Shown here: piece by piece, positions 27,094 through 35,450 of the stretch | Layout: the number at the start of each line of letters is the position of its first letter | Numbering within the stretch: position 1 is the first letter of the stretch | Assembly (NCBI GenBank): GCA_017523305.1 | Contig: JAFWWV010000142.1 | Span: 1-51,499 of the forward strand | Length of the DNA stretch: 51,499 nucleotides | From: Clostridia bacterium | GTDB taxonomy: Bacteria; Bacillota; Clostridia; Christensenellales; UBA1242 | Direction: 5' to 3' | Position numbers and translations under genes: made by a program | The notes under the pieces: model-generated | Database searches by the model: none | Told to the model about the DNA's origin: nothing | Seen by the model: only the letters and a program-made list of their open reading frames with translations

Positions 27094-27292
27094 AGAATAC
27101 AATGAAAGATTACAAGAAATTGTAAAGATATTAGAAAAAAATGATGTTTCTATTGAAGAAGGAACTAAATTGTATGAAGAAGGAGTAGAAATAGCAAAGA
27201 AATGCTATGAAATACTTAACAAAAACAAAGGTAAAATTACTATCTTAAAAGATGAGTTAGATAATTTAATTAATAATGATGAAAATATTTAA
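27083..27292 (+). CDS. xseB: Exodeoxyribonuclease VII small subunit
   Basis: 69 aa helical protein with the family pattern NFEEYNERLQEIVKILEKNDVSIEEGTKLYEEGVEIAKKCYEILN. Overlaps the 3' end of xseA, which indicates coupled translation. In Bacillus ispA follows; here proS follows 18 nt on. Confidence 0.94.
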   Translation: MNFEEYNERLQEIVKILEKNDVSIEEGTKLYEEGVEIAKKCYEILNKNKGKITILKDELDNLINNDENI

Positions 27293-27310
27293 CAAAAGGA
27301 AAAATTAGAA

Positions 27311-29029
27311 ATGAAAATAAGTAAGTTAGTTGCAGAAAGAACTAAAGAAGCTCCTTCAGATGCAAAAATGATGAGTCATGTTCTTATGTTAAGAGCTGGA
27401 TATATGAAACAAGTTGCTAATGGTATTTTTACATTAACATCTTTAGGTCAAAAAGCAGCTTTAAATATTGAAAATATAATAAGAGAAGAAATGAACAATT
27501 GTGATGGGCAAGAAGTAAAATTTCCTGTTGTAATGCCAAAAGAATTATGGGATTTAAGTGGAAGATATTCTTCTATCGGTAGCGAAATGGTCAGATTTAA
27601 TGATAGAGCAAATCATCCAATGTTGTTAGGTATGACACATGAAGAAGCTTCTGTTCATTTAGCAAAGAATTGGGTAAACAGTTACAACCAATTACCATTT
27701 ATGATTTATCAAATTCAAACAAAGTTTAGAGATGAACCAAGAAGTAGGGGCGGTTTAATCAGAGTAAGAGAGTTTACAATGAAAGATGCTTATTCTTTCC
27801 ATGAAACTCAAGAAGATTTAGAAAAATATTATTATGAAATTCATGAGGCATATGAACGCATTTATAAAAGAATTGGTTTAAGAAATGTTATTTCTGTTAA
27901 AAGTGATACAGGTATGATGGGTGGTAGTGTAGCTCACGAATTTATGTTTCTTAATCATAATGGTGAAGATGAATTGGTTTTATGCGATGAATGTGGTTAT
28001 AAGGCAAACCAAGAAGTTGCAGAATGTATTTATGAATCAAATAAAAAAGAAGATTTAAAGACATTAGAATTAGTAGATACTGGAGACGCGAAAGAAATTT
28101 CTGAAGTTTGTGAACTATTAAAAATTGATGCTACTAAATGTATAAAAGCAGTAGTCTTTGCTGTAAAGAAAGAAGATTCTGTTGTTGTTTGTTTTGTTCG
28201 TGGAGATAAAGAAGTAAACGAAGCAAAATTAAAAAAGGTTTGTAAAAAAGACATAGTTCCTTTTGATGCTACAAATGAAAGTGGTTTTTGTGCAGGAAAT
28301 ATTGGACCAAAAGATCTAAATGTTAACAATTGTAGTGTGTATTTTGACTTAAGTTTAAAAGATACATATAACATGGTGACAGGTGCAAATAAAGAAAAAT
28401 TTCACTTAGTTAACTTTAATATTGAAAGAGATTATGGTAAAGTTGATTATTATGACTTATCAAAAGTTCAAGAAGGTCAATTATGTCCACACTGCAATAA
28501 AAATAAAGTTAAGATTTCAAATGGTGTTGAGATTGGCAATATCTTTCAATTGGGAACAAAGTATACAAAAAGTATGAATATGCTTGTAAAAACAAAAGAA
28601 GAAAAAGAAATAAATCCAATTATGGGTTGCTATGGAATTGGCGTAGGTAGAAATTTAGCTTGTGTTATTGAAGAAAACTATGATGAAAAGGGTATATGTA
28701 TGCCATTGTCAATAGCTCCATATAAAGTTCATATTGTTCCATTGAGATTTGATGATGAAAATGTAAAAAACATTTCGTCTAGATTATATGAAAAATTAAA
28801 AACTAATAAAATAGAAACTATTATTGATGATAGAGATTCAATGCCTGGTGTAAAATTTGCAGATGCAGACTTAATCGGTATGCCAATTAGAGTAGTAGTA
28901 AGTCCAAGAAGTTTACAAAACAATCAAGTTGAAGTTAAGATTAGAAAAACTGGTGAAACATCAATTGTTGATGTGGAAAAAGCTTATGACTTTATTGTTG
29001 ATATTATAAGTAATAATAAAGAAATTTAA
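27311..29029 (+). CDS. proS: Prolyl-tRNA synthetase, bacterial type with INS domain
   Basis: 572 aa. Motif 1 is in the N-terminal third (NIENIIREEMNNCDGQEVKFPVVMPKELW). Motif 2 is YQIQTKFRDEPRSRGGLIRVREFTMKDAYSFH. A YbaK-like editing insertion spans about residues 230-380 (ATKCIKAVVFAVKKEDSVVVCFVRGDKEVNEAKLKKV). Motif 3 is MGCYGIGVGRNLACVIEENYD and the anticodon-binding domain is at the C-terminus (DDRDSMPGVKFADADLIGMPIRVVVSPR). Length and layout match the bacterial-type enzyme. Terminator follows. Confidence 0.96.
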   Translation: MKISKLVAERTKEAPSDAKMMSHVLMLRAGYMKQVANGIFTLTSLGQKAALNIENIIREEMNNCDGQEVKFPVVMPKELWDLSGRYSSIGSEMVRFNDRANHPMLLGMTHEEASVHLAKNWVNSYNQLPFMIYQIQTKFRDEPRSRGGLIRVREFTMKDAYSFHETQEDLEKYYYEIHEAYERIYKRIGLRNVISVKSDTGMMGGSVAHEFMFLNHNGEDELVLCDECGYKANQEVAECIYESNKKEDLKTLELVDTGDAKEISEVCELLKIDATKCIKAVVFAVKKEDSVVVCFVRGDKEVNEAKLKKVCKKDIVPFDATNESGFCAGNIGPKDLNVNNCSVYFDLSLKDTYNMVTGANKEKFHLVNFNIERDYGKVDYYDLSKVQEGQLCPHCNKNKVKISNGVEIGNIFQLGTKYTKSMNMLVKTKEEKEINPIMGCYGIGVGRNLACVIEENYDEKGICMPLSIAPYKVHIVPLRFDDENVKNISSRLYEKLKTNKIETIIDDRDSMPGVKFADADLIGMPIRVVVSPRSLQNNQVEVKIRKTGETSIVDVEKAYDFIVDIISNNKEI

Positions 29030-29042
29030 TTATGTTTAAATA

Positions 29043-29077
29043 AAAAACACTCTACAAAAAATGTGGAGTGTTTTTTT
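29043..29077 (+). terminator. Terminator of the nusB-xseAB-proS run
   Basis: ACACTCTACA pairs with TGTGGAGTGT (one mismatch), followed by seven T. Confidence 0.9.
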
Positions 29078-29181
29078 GCTTGTTTTTTTATAAAATTATT
29101 ATTTATAAATAGTGTTATTTATTTTTATTAGACATTTTGCATAAATATTAATTTTTCAAATTTATAATTATACATACAATA

Positions 29182-29210
29182 TTGCATAATTATTAATAAA
29201 AATGTATAAT
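29182..29210 (+). promoter_or_regulatory. Promoter of argR with possible ARG boxes
   Basis: TTGCAT (29182-29187), a 17-nt spacer and TATAAT (29205-29210). The surrounding 29161-29215 contains AT-rich near-repeats (TATAATTATACA, TGCATAATTATTAAT, TGTATAATAAAT) that resemble ARG-box half sites, which would allow autoregulation. In such AT-rich DNA the box assignment is weak. Confidence 0.6.
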
Positions 29211-29254
29211 AAATTTACTAACAAATAATAAAAATAAAAAAAGAGGAAAAATTT

Positions 29255-29710
29255 ATGGCCAGGTCAGCTAGACAATCAAAAATTCTAGAAATAATTTCTA
29301 TGTATGAAGTTGATACTCAAGAAGAATTGGTTTCGAGATTAAAAGAACTTGATTTTGATGTAACACAAGCAACTATAAGTAGAGATATTAAAGAACTTGG
29401 TTTAATTAAAATTCCTTCTAGTGAAAGTGGAAAATATAAATACGCTTTTGCTGATAATACAAACCAAACTCCAAATAAATACATATTTTTATTAAAAGAG
29501 GCTGTTATATCATTAAAAACTGTAAAAAACTTTTTAGTTATAAAAACTTTAAAAGGTTTGGCTTCATCTATTTGTACTATAATAGATAAATTTAATTTAG
29601 AAGATCTTTTGGGTTGTGTTAATGGTGATGATACAGTTATGCTTATTTTTGCAAACAATGAAGATAGTGAGTATACATTAAATAAATTAGAAAATATTTT
29701 AAATTCTTAA
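29255..29710 (+). CDS. argR: Arginine repressor ArgR/AhrC
   Basis: 151 aa. The N-terminal winged helix (RSARQSKILEIISMYEVDTQEELVSRLKELDFDVTQATISRDIKELGLIKIP) and the C-terminal arginine-binding/oligomerisation domain (FLVIKTLKGLASSICTIIDKFNLEDLLGCVNGDDTVMLIF) are both present. The TISRDIKELGL recognition helix is canonical. Adjacent to recN as in Bacillus (ahrC-recN). No arginine pathway genes are in the window. Confidence 0.95.
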   Translation: MARSARQSKILEIISMYEVDTQEELVSRLKELDFDVTQATISRDIKELGLIKIPSSESGKYKYAFADNTNQTPNKYIFLLKEAVISLKTVKNFLVIKTLKGLASSICTIIDKFNLEDLLGCVNGDDTVMLIFANNEDSEYTLNKLENILNS

Positions 29711-29712
29711 AA

Positions 29713-29752
29713 TAAAAAACAACTACAAAACCCATTGTAGTTGTTTTTTTTT
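29713..29752 (+). terminator. Terminator of argR
   Basis: AACAACTACAA pairs with TTGTAGTTGTT across a short loop, then a T-tract. Confidence 0.9.
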
Positions 29753-29794
29753 AATAAATTTGATATTCTTATAAATAAGGAAAAGATAATAAAT

Positions 29795-31495
29795 ATGTTA
29801 AAAAGTTTAGAAATTAAAAACGTAGCTTTAATTGATAGTATTATAATAGATTTTTCTCAAAACTTAAATGTTTTAACTGGCGAAACGGGTGCTGGTAAAA
29901 GTATTATAATCGATTCTTTAAACTTTGTTATTGGTGCAAAAGCAAATAAAGCTTTAATAAAGCAAGGCAAAGACTTTATGAAAGTTGTTGCTGTTTTTTC
30001 TGGCCCATTTTCTAGTAATTTAACAAATATGTTAGAGCAATATGATGTTGAAAGTTCAGAAGAAATATTAATTTCTAGAAAGTTAAGTATAGATGGTAAA
30101 AATGATATAAGAGTTAATGGTTCTGTTTTTACAAATGCGATGCTTAAAAACATAACAAGTTTGCTAATTGATATACATGGTCAGCATGAACATCAACAAT
30201 TATTAAATGATAAAAATCATTTATCCATAATTGATTCTTTTATTAAAGATAATTCTATTTTTCAAGCTTATTCAGAAAAATTAGCGGAATTAAAAACTGT
30301 GGAAAGTTTAATAAAAAAATTAAATGGTTCAACAGAAAATCAAGAAAGAATTTTAGATTTACTTGATTATCAAATTAAAGAAATAGATAATGCAAAACTA
30401 GTAGCTGGAGAAGATGACGATCTTGTTCAAAAGAAAACTGCGATGTTAAATTATGAAAAAATTTTTGATAATTTAGACTTAGCAATAAATAATATCGATG
30501 GTCAAGGCTCTGTTATTGATAGTTTAAAAAAGGCAAACAATTCTATTTTATCAATAGTAAAATTTGATGATTCTTTTGAAGCGTTATCTTCTAGGTTAGA
30601 AAGCGCTCGCTATGAGCTATTAGATATTTTAGAATTTTTAAAAGATAAGAAAAATGAATGTAATTTTGATCAAAATGAATTTGATTTAATAGATGAAAGA
30701 TTAGATAAAATTAAAACATTAAAGAAAAAATATGGGGCTACAATTGAAGAAGTTTTAAATTTTTCTAAAAAGAGTAAAGAACAATATAATGAAATTGTTA
30801 ATAGTAAAGAAATATTAGAAAAAAAATTAAAAGAAAAAGAACTAATATTAGATGATTTATACAAAATTGCAGCTCAAATACATGCTGTTAGGCAAGAAAT
30901 TTCAAATCAGTTTGAGAAGAAAGTTCAACTAGAACTTAATGATTTGGGTATGAAAAATTCTAAATTTAAAGTAGATTTTTCTCAAAAACCTGATAGAAAT
31001 GATTTTGATAAGTATATTAAAAATAATGGTTTTGATTCTATAAAATTTCTTTTTTCGGCTAATGCTGGTCAAAATTTAAAACCTTTAAGTGAAATTATTT
31101 CTGGTGGTGAAGCTAGTAGATTTATGTTGGCTTTAAAAAATATTTTGGCTGAAAATGATGAAATTTCATCAATGGTATTTGACGAAATAGATACTGGTAT
31201 TAGTGGTGATATGGGTTACAAGGTGGCTTGTAAGTTAGCAAATATATCAAAAAAACATCAAGTAATGTCAGTTTCTCATTTGCCACAAATTTGTGCTATG
31301 GCAGATACAAATTTTAAGGTTTCAAAATTTGTAGAAAACGATAATACTTATGTTAAAGCTGTTTTATTAAATCAAGAAGAGTCTTTAAAAGAAGTTTCAA
31401 GGTTGTCTGGTGGTGCTGTTAATAGCGAAATTTCTATTCAACACGCAAAAGAATTAAAACTTAGGTGCGATAATTTTAAATTAACATTGAAATGA
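29795..31495 (+). CDS. recN: DNA repair protein RecN (SMC-like ATPase)
   Basis: 566 aa. Walker A TGETGAGKSIIIDSLNFVIGAKA at the N-terminus, Q-loop DIHGQHEHQQL, a long coiled coil in the middle (about residues 155-360), ABC signature ISGGEASRFMLALKNIL, Walker B SMVFDEIDTGISG, and SVSHLPQICAMAD near the end. The ATG at 29795 (MLKSLEIKNVALID) is the family start, with AAGGAAAAG upstream; an earlier in-frame reading starts inside the argR terminator and is rejected. RecN gathers broken DNA ends in double-strand break repair. Ends with TGA. Confidence 0.96.
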   Translation: MLKSLEIKNVALIDSIIIDFSQNLNVLTGETGAGKSIIIDSLNFVIGAKANKALIKQGKDFMKVVAVFSGPFSSNLTNMLEQYDVESSEEILISRKLSIDGKNDIRVNGSVFTNAMLKNITSLLIDIHGQHEHQQLLNDKNHLSIIDSFIKDNSIFQAYSEKLAELKTVESLIKKLNGSTENQERILDLLDYQIKEIDNAKLVAGEDDDLVQKKTAMLNYEKIFDNLDLAINNIDGQGSVIDSLKKANNSILSIVKFDDSFEALSSRLESARYELLDILEFLKDKKNECNFDQNEFDLIDERLDKIKTLKKKYGATIEEVLNFSKKSKEQYNEIVNSKEILEKKLKEKELILDDLYKIAAQIHAVRQEISNQFEKKVQLELNDLGMKNSKFKVDFSQKPDRNDFDKYIKNNGFDSIKFLFSANAGQNLKPLSEIISGGEASRFMLALKNILAENDEISSMVFDEIDTGISGDMGYKVACKLANISKKHQVMSVSHLPQICAMADTNFKVSKFVENDNTYVKAVLLNQEESLKEVSRLSGGAVNSEISIQHAKELKLRCDNFKLTLK

Positions 31496-31538
31496 TATTG
31501 AGTATAATCTGTATAAGTTAAAGGCTGTAAAAAAAACT

Positions 31539-31567
31539 AAAAGCAAGTGTAAACTTGCTTTTTTTAT
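31539..31567 (+). terminator. Terminator of recN
   Basis: AAAGCAAGT pairs with ACTTGCTTT across a 4-nt loop, followed by T-tract. Confidence 0.9.
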
Positions 31568-31697
31568 TTTATTAAGACTTACTGTATTTATGTAAATTTT
31601 AAATACCTACATATATATAAATAATTTTAAAGGTCAAATTATAAAATCTATATACTTTATACATAATTTTAATTTTAAAATTTAAACTAAATATATT

Positions 31698-32942
31698 ATG
31701 AAGTTTAAAAATTTAAGACATATATTTATTATAGGTTTGTTAATATTTGCATTCATAGTTTGCTTAAATATTCCATTTTTTCAATTGTTTGAGTTTTCTG
31801 GAGAAATAACCTTAACTTGTTCAGAACTTGAAGAAATAAAAAAGAATAACTTCTTTGGTCCTTTTATAAAAGTTTCGTTACTTGATTCTAAAATAATTGA
31901 AACGGTAAATAACTCTTATAAAAATGATAATGTTGGTAGTCAAGAAATTCAATTTAAACTATTTGATTTAATTCCAATAAAGACTCAAAAGATAAAGATA
32001 ATAAGTGACGACAAGGTTCTAGTGGGTGGAAATACCATAGGTTTGGTTTTAAAAACGGACGGAGTTTTAGTTGTGGGTAGTAGTTCAGTTACAACTCTAA
32101 ACGGAGAAAGAGATATTTTAAAAGAAAATTTATTGGAAATTGGAGATGTTTTAACGCAAATTGAAAACGAAACAGTTGAGAATGTGTCTTCAATTTCTTC
32201 TATTATAAACAAAAAAGAAAATGCTGGTAGAGAACTAATCGTTAAAGGTATTCGAAAAAATAAAGAATTTATTACAAAAATAAAACCTTGTTATGATGTT
32301 AAAAGTGGTGATTATAAATTGGGGGTATGGGTAAGAGACGATGCTTCTGGGGTTGGAACGCTTACTTATGTAAACGCAAACAATAGGTTTGGTGCTTTGG
32401 GTCATCCAATATGTGATAGCGAAACAAAAAATATTATAAATTTAAAAGAAGGAAAGATTTATAAATGTTCTGTATTAGGTGTTAATAAAGGTGTGACGGG
32501 TAATCCTGGAGAATTAAGGGGTTTATTTATGCAGGGTAAAAATGAACAAGGAATTATTGAAAAAAATAATAATTATGGAATTTATGGTAGTTTAAATAAT
32601 GAATCAGAGATTTTTAAATCGTTAACCGAAATGCCTATTGGAAGTAGGGTTTTTGTAAAGCCTGGTAAAGCACAAATTAAATGTTGTGTTGATGGTGAAA
32701 GGGTGGAATCGTTTGATGTAGAAATTATAAAAACAAACTATCAAAATTATTCTAATGATAAAAGTATGGTCATAAGAGTAACAGATGAAAGGTTAATTTC
32801 TAAAACCGGTGGTATTGTGCAGGGGATGAGTGGAAGTCCAATAATTCAAAATGGAAAAATTGTTGGAGCTGTAACACATGTTTTTGTTAATGATCCAACA
32901 AAAGGTTTTGGTGTTTATATTGATTGGATGTTAAAACAGTAA
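31698..32942 (+). CDS. spoIVB: SpoIVB peptidase (S55 family)
   Basis: Forespore-made signalling serine protease that triggers pro-sigma-K processing. 414 aa: an N-terminal membrane anchor (IFIIGLLIFAFIVCLNIPFF), a PDZ domain (about residues 115-195; VLVVGSSSVTTLNG, LLEIGDVLTQIENETVENVSSISSII) and the S55 domain with the catalytic His in FGALGHPICD and the Ser in GGIVQGMSGSPIIQNGKIVGAVTHV. No ribosome binding site is evident before the ATG. The 200-nt upstream gap contains the recN terminator and AT-rich DNA; a sigma-G promoter is expected but not clearly seen. Followed by spo0A, the classic pair. Confidence 0.95.
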   Translation: MKFKNLRHIFIIGLLIFAFIVCLNIPFFQLFEFSGEITLTCSELEEIKKNNFFGPFIKVSLLDSKIIETVNNSYKNDNVGSQEIQFKLFDLIPIKTQKIKIISDDKVLVGGNTIGLVLKTDGVLVVGSSSVTTLNGERDILKENLLEIGDVLTQIENETVENVSSISSIINKKENAGRELIVKGIRKNKEFITKIKPCYDVKSGDYKLGVWVRDDASGVGTLTYVNANNRFGALGHPICDSETKNIINLKEGKIYKCSVLGVNKGVTGNPGELRGLFMQGKNEQGIIEKNNNYGIYGSLNNESEIFKSLTEMPIGSRVFVKPGKAQIKCCVDGERVESFDVEIIKTNYQNYSNDKSMVIRVTDERLISKTGGIVQGMSGSPIIQNGKIVGAVTHVFVNDPTKGFGVYIDWMLKQ

Positions 32943-33019
32943 ATTTCTAACAAAAATCGACCTTTTTGTAAAATATTTTTAAATATTTAATAATTTTGTA
33001 AAAAAATATTAAATAATGT

Positions 33020-33048
33020 TTGGAATTATTAAAAAATTGTGTTAGACT
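33020..33048 (+). promoter_or_regulatory. Possible promoter of spo0A
   Basis: TTGGAA (33020-33025), a 17-nt spacer and TAGACT (33043-33048) with an extended TG before the -10. I see no convincing sigma-H site or 0A box (TGTCGAA) in 32943-33077. Confidence 0.5.
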
Positions 33049-33077
33049 GGTGACAGTTTAAAAAGGGAGATTTGATA

Positions 33078-33788
33078 ATGAATAATAAAACAGCAATTTT
33101 TTATTCCGAAAATAATAACAATGTATTAGCAAGTAAAGTAAGAGAAGTATTAAATAAATTTAACTTCTTTACAGTATATTTAAACCAAATAGATGATATT
33201 TTATTAAAAAAATTAAACTATATTGATATGTTAGTTTTAGATTATACTGAAAACACATTAGATAAAAAATCAAAAGAATTAATTAAAAAATTAAACGAAG
33301 AGCTTTATATTAAAAGAATAATAACTGTAGAAAAGGATAATTTAAATCAAGAAACTGAAGGTCCTATTGTAATTTATGATGAAAATTTTTGTTTAAATCT
33401 ATTAGAAATTGTAAAGAGTATTCTTTCTAAACCATTAGAAGAAAAGAGAATTAGTTTTTCATTTTGGTTCAAAATCATTGGAAATTATTTAAAATCTATT
33501 GGTTTTTCATTAAAACAAACTGGATATAGTATGATGGTTGATGCAATAATTTATATTATGTCTAAAAGAGCAATAGTAGGTAGTTTAAATGATGATATAT
33601 ATGTTTTCTTAGCAAATAAATATAACAAAAAGGTTTCTTGCGTTGAAATGAACTTAAGAAAATCTATAAAAATTGCTTTTGAAAGAGGGGAAAATTTTCC
33701 TTTTGAATATTGTCCAACAAATAAAGAATTTTTAAATTTTGCAATTACAGAATTGTACGATAAAATATTTATAAAAGATGTAATATAA
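33078..33788 (+). CDS. spo0A: Spo0A-type sporulation master regulator with degenerate receiver
   Basis: 236 aa against about 267 in Bacillus. The C-terminal sigma-A-interacting/HTH domain is recognisable: YLKSIGFSLKQTGYSMMVDAIIYIM, GSLNDDIYVFLANKYNKKVSCVEMNLRKSIKIAFERG and the end motif PTNKEFLNFAITEL (Bacillus: PTNSEFIAMVADKL). The N-terminal receiver is poor. The acidic pair (ADDN in Spo0A) reads YSENN; the phospho-acceptor region keeps an Asp (MLVLDYTEN); the conserved Lys of LKPFD is absent. Recognition-helix residues also differ. The ATG at 33078 has AGGGAG 8 nt upstream and is preferred to a TTG at 33072. Its position after spoIVB supports the identification. Confidence 0.85.
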   Translation: MNNKTAIFYSENNNNVLASKVREVLNKFNFFTVYLNQIDDILLKKLNYIDMLVLDYTENTLDKKSKELIKKLNEELYIKRIITVEKDNLNQETEGPIVIYDENFCLNLLEIVKSILSKPLEEKRISFSFWFKIIGNYLKSIGFSLKQTGYSMMVDAIIYIMSKRAIVGSLNDDIYVFLANKYNKKVSCVEMNLRKSIKIAFERGENFPFEYCPTNKEFLNFAITELYDKIFIKDVI

Positions 33789-33847
33789 CAATATGTATAA
33801 AAATACTTATATTTTAGGGGGAGTTATATAATAACTATTTTTATAAA

Positions 33848-34456
33848 TTGCTTAAAAGTAAGTATTTGTTAATTGATAATCTAAAAAGATTTTTTAAATT
33901 AAATAAAAAAGAGATGTTCTTTTTATTAACAATTATAATTTTAGCTTTTTTAACTGGATTATTTTGTGCAATTAAAACTGGAAAATCTTTTACAATGTTT
34001 AATTTACAAAATTTTATATTAAAAAATTATTTGTTAAATAAAACTAACTTTTTTATATTTTTGTTGCAAAATTATTTATTTTCAATTCTATTAATTTTTT
34101 TAATATATTTTTTGTCTTTTTTTAAATTAAGCATATATTTAAACTTACTTTTAATTAGATATTTAACTTTTTTATTAGGCGTTGATGTTCAAATAATTAT
34201 AAGTTCTATAGGTTTGTTAAAGGGAATTATAATTTCTTTAGTTTGTTATTTTCCATTTCAACTTTGTAATTTATTTTTAAATGCAATATTAATATTAAAA
34301 TCTTTTAATTCATATAAAAGAATTTGTAACATTAAAAAAATATATATGGATAATAAATTAAATTTTTTCTTTTTAATTTCTTTAATAACACTAATTGTTG
34401 TTTTAATTGAGGCAATTTTTTTGTTAATAGCAACTAAATTTTTTGTTTTTCTTTAA
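33848..34456 (+). CDS. spoIIM: Stage II sporulation protein M, divergent
   Basis: A very hydrophobic 202-aa protein with about five membrane segments. SpoIIM-like features are an N-terminal basic region before the first helix (LKRFFKLNKKEMFFLLTIIILAFLTGLFCAIKTG) and a later LKGIIISLVCYFPFQLCNLFLNAIL resembling the LPQNL region. SpoIIM is part of the DMP machinery for septal peptidoglycan breakdown in engulfment. The position before punA-dacF is that of spoIIM in Clostridia. The start is uncertain: TTG at 33848 has no close ribosome binding site, while a strong GGGGGAG lies at 33817-33823 with no in-frame start codon at the right distance. Confidence 0.7.
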   Translation: MLKSKYLLIDNLKRFFKLNKKEMFFLLTIIILAFLTGLFCAIKTGKSFTMFNLQNFILKNYLLNKTNFFIFLLQNYLFSILLIFLIYFLSFFKLSIYLNLLLIRYLTFLLGVDVQIIISSIGLLKGIIISLVCYFPFQLCNLFLNAILILKSFNSYKRICNIKKIYMDNKLNFFFLISLITLIVVLIEAIFLLIATKFFVFL

Positions 34457-34534
34457 AAATTTATATTATTTTGTATGACTTTTGTTTTTATTATGATAAA
34501 ATTATATCGAAAATAAAAATGGAGCAGTGTTATT

Positions 34535-35353
34535 ATGAGAAATAATGTAGATGAAGTTGTAAAGGCAATTAAAGATAAAGTTAAAATTGAAGGGCCATAT
34601 ACTGGCATTATTTTAGGAACTTGCTTTTCATCATATCTTGATGAAGTTCAAGATAAAGTTGAAATTCCATTTACAGAATTACCAGAGTTAAAAACTCTTG
34701 GGTCAGATAGAGAAGAAAATAAATTTGTTTTTGGAACTATAAATGGCAAAAAAGTTATTATGATTTTAGGAAGAATTCATTATTCTTTAGGTTATGATTA
34801 TTGTGATATAGCAACACCAATTTTTGCTTTAAAAGAATTGGGTTGTGAAAAACTTATTTTATGCTCTTCTTTAGGCGCAATAAGTCATAAACTTAGGGTA
34901 GGTGATATTGTTACTATCGATGATCACATAAATCTTACAGGTAGAAATCCACTTTATAATTGTGATTATGATAAATATGGTCATAAATTTATTGATATGT
35001 CTAATGCTTATGACGAACAAATGATTGATACTCTTATATATACAGCAAAGAAAGAAATGGCTATAAAAGTAAAAAGAGGTGTTTTAGCAGAATTCCCTGG
35101 GCCTTCTGCAGAAACTGTTGCTGAATGTCAGTTTGCCGATCAAATGGGGGCAGATGTTATGGGCTTTAATGTTTGCTCAGAAATTATTGCTGCAAAATAT
35201 TGCAAATTACCAGTTGTTGTTTATGCTTTAGTTACTAATTATGTTTCTGCTTATACAAACAATAAAATTAAACACGAAGACATTGTTTATAATAGAAAAT
35301 GTGCAAGTGCATATTATCTTGAATTATTATCAAGATTAGTTACTAATCTTTAA
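34535..35353 (+). CDS. punA: Purine nucleoside phosphorylase (PNP family), divergent
   Basis: 272 aa, trimeric PNP fold: TGIILGTCFSSYLDEVQ, INGKKVIMILGRIHYSLGYDYCDIATPIFALKELGCEKLILCSSLGAI, VTIDDHINLTGRNPL, GVLAEFPGPSAETVAECQFADQMGADVMGFNVCSE and ALVTNYVSA. The phosphorolysis of purine nucleosides is the family role. Several usually strict residues differ: GSGLG is GTCFS, the EGHxG loop is replaced (GSDREENK), TNAAG is CSSLG, and GPNFET is GPSAET. The phosphate and ribose sites may therefore be altered. It is in a sporulation-linked context before dacF; in most Clostridia xerD and deoB would lie between spoIIM and this gene. Confidence 0.88.
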   Translation: MRNNVDEVVKAIKDKVKIEGPYTGIILGTCFSSYLDEVQDKVEIPFTELPELKTLGSDREENKFVFGTINGKKVIMILGRIHYSLGYDYCDIATPIFALKELGCEKLILCSSLGAISHKLRVGDIVTIDDHINLTGRNPLYNCDYDKYGHKFIDMSNAYDEQMIDTLIYTAKKEMAIKVKRGVLAEFPGPSAETVAECQFADQMGADVMGFNVCSEIIAAKYCKLPVVVYALVTNYVSAYTNNKIKHEDIVYNRKCASAYYLELLSRLVTNL

Positions 35354-35373
35354 GATTAATATAAAAGTTAATT

Positions 35374-35403
35374 AAAAACAGGAAATTATCTCCTGTTTTT
35401 TTA
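35374..35403 (+). terminator. Terminator of punA
   Basis: AAAAACAGGA pairs with TCCTGTTTTT across a 7-nt loop and runs into T. Confidence 0.88.
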
Positions 35404-35450
35404 TAATAATTTTTTTAACAATACAAATAATAAATATAAGGAGAGTAAAT

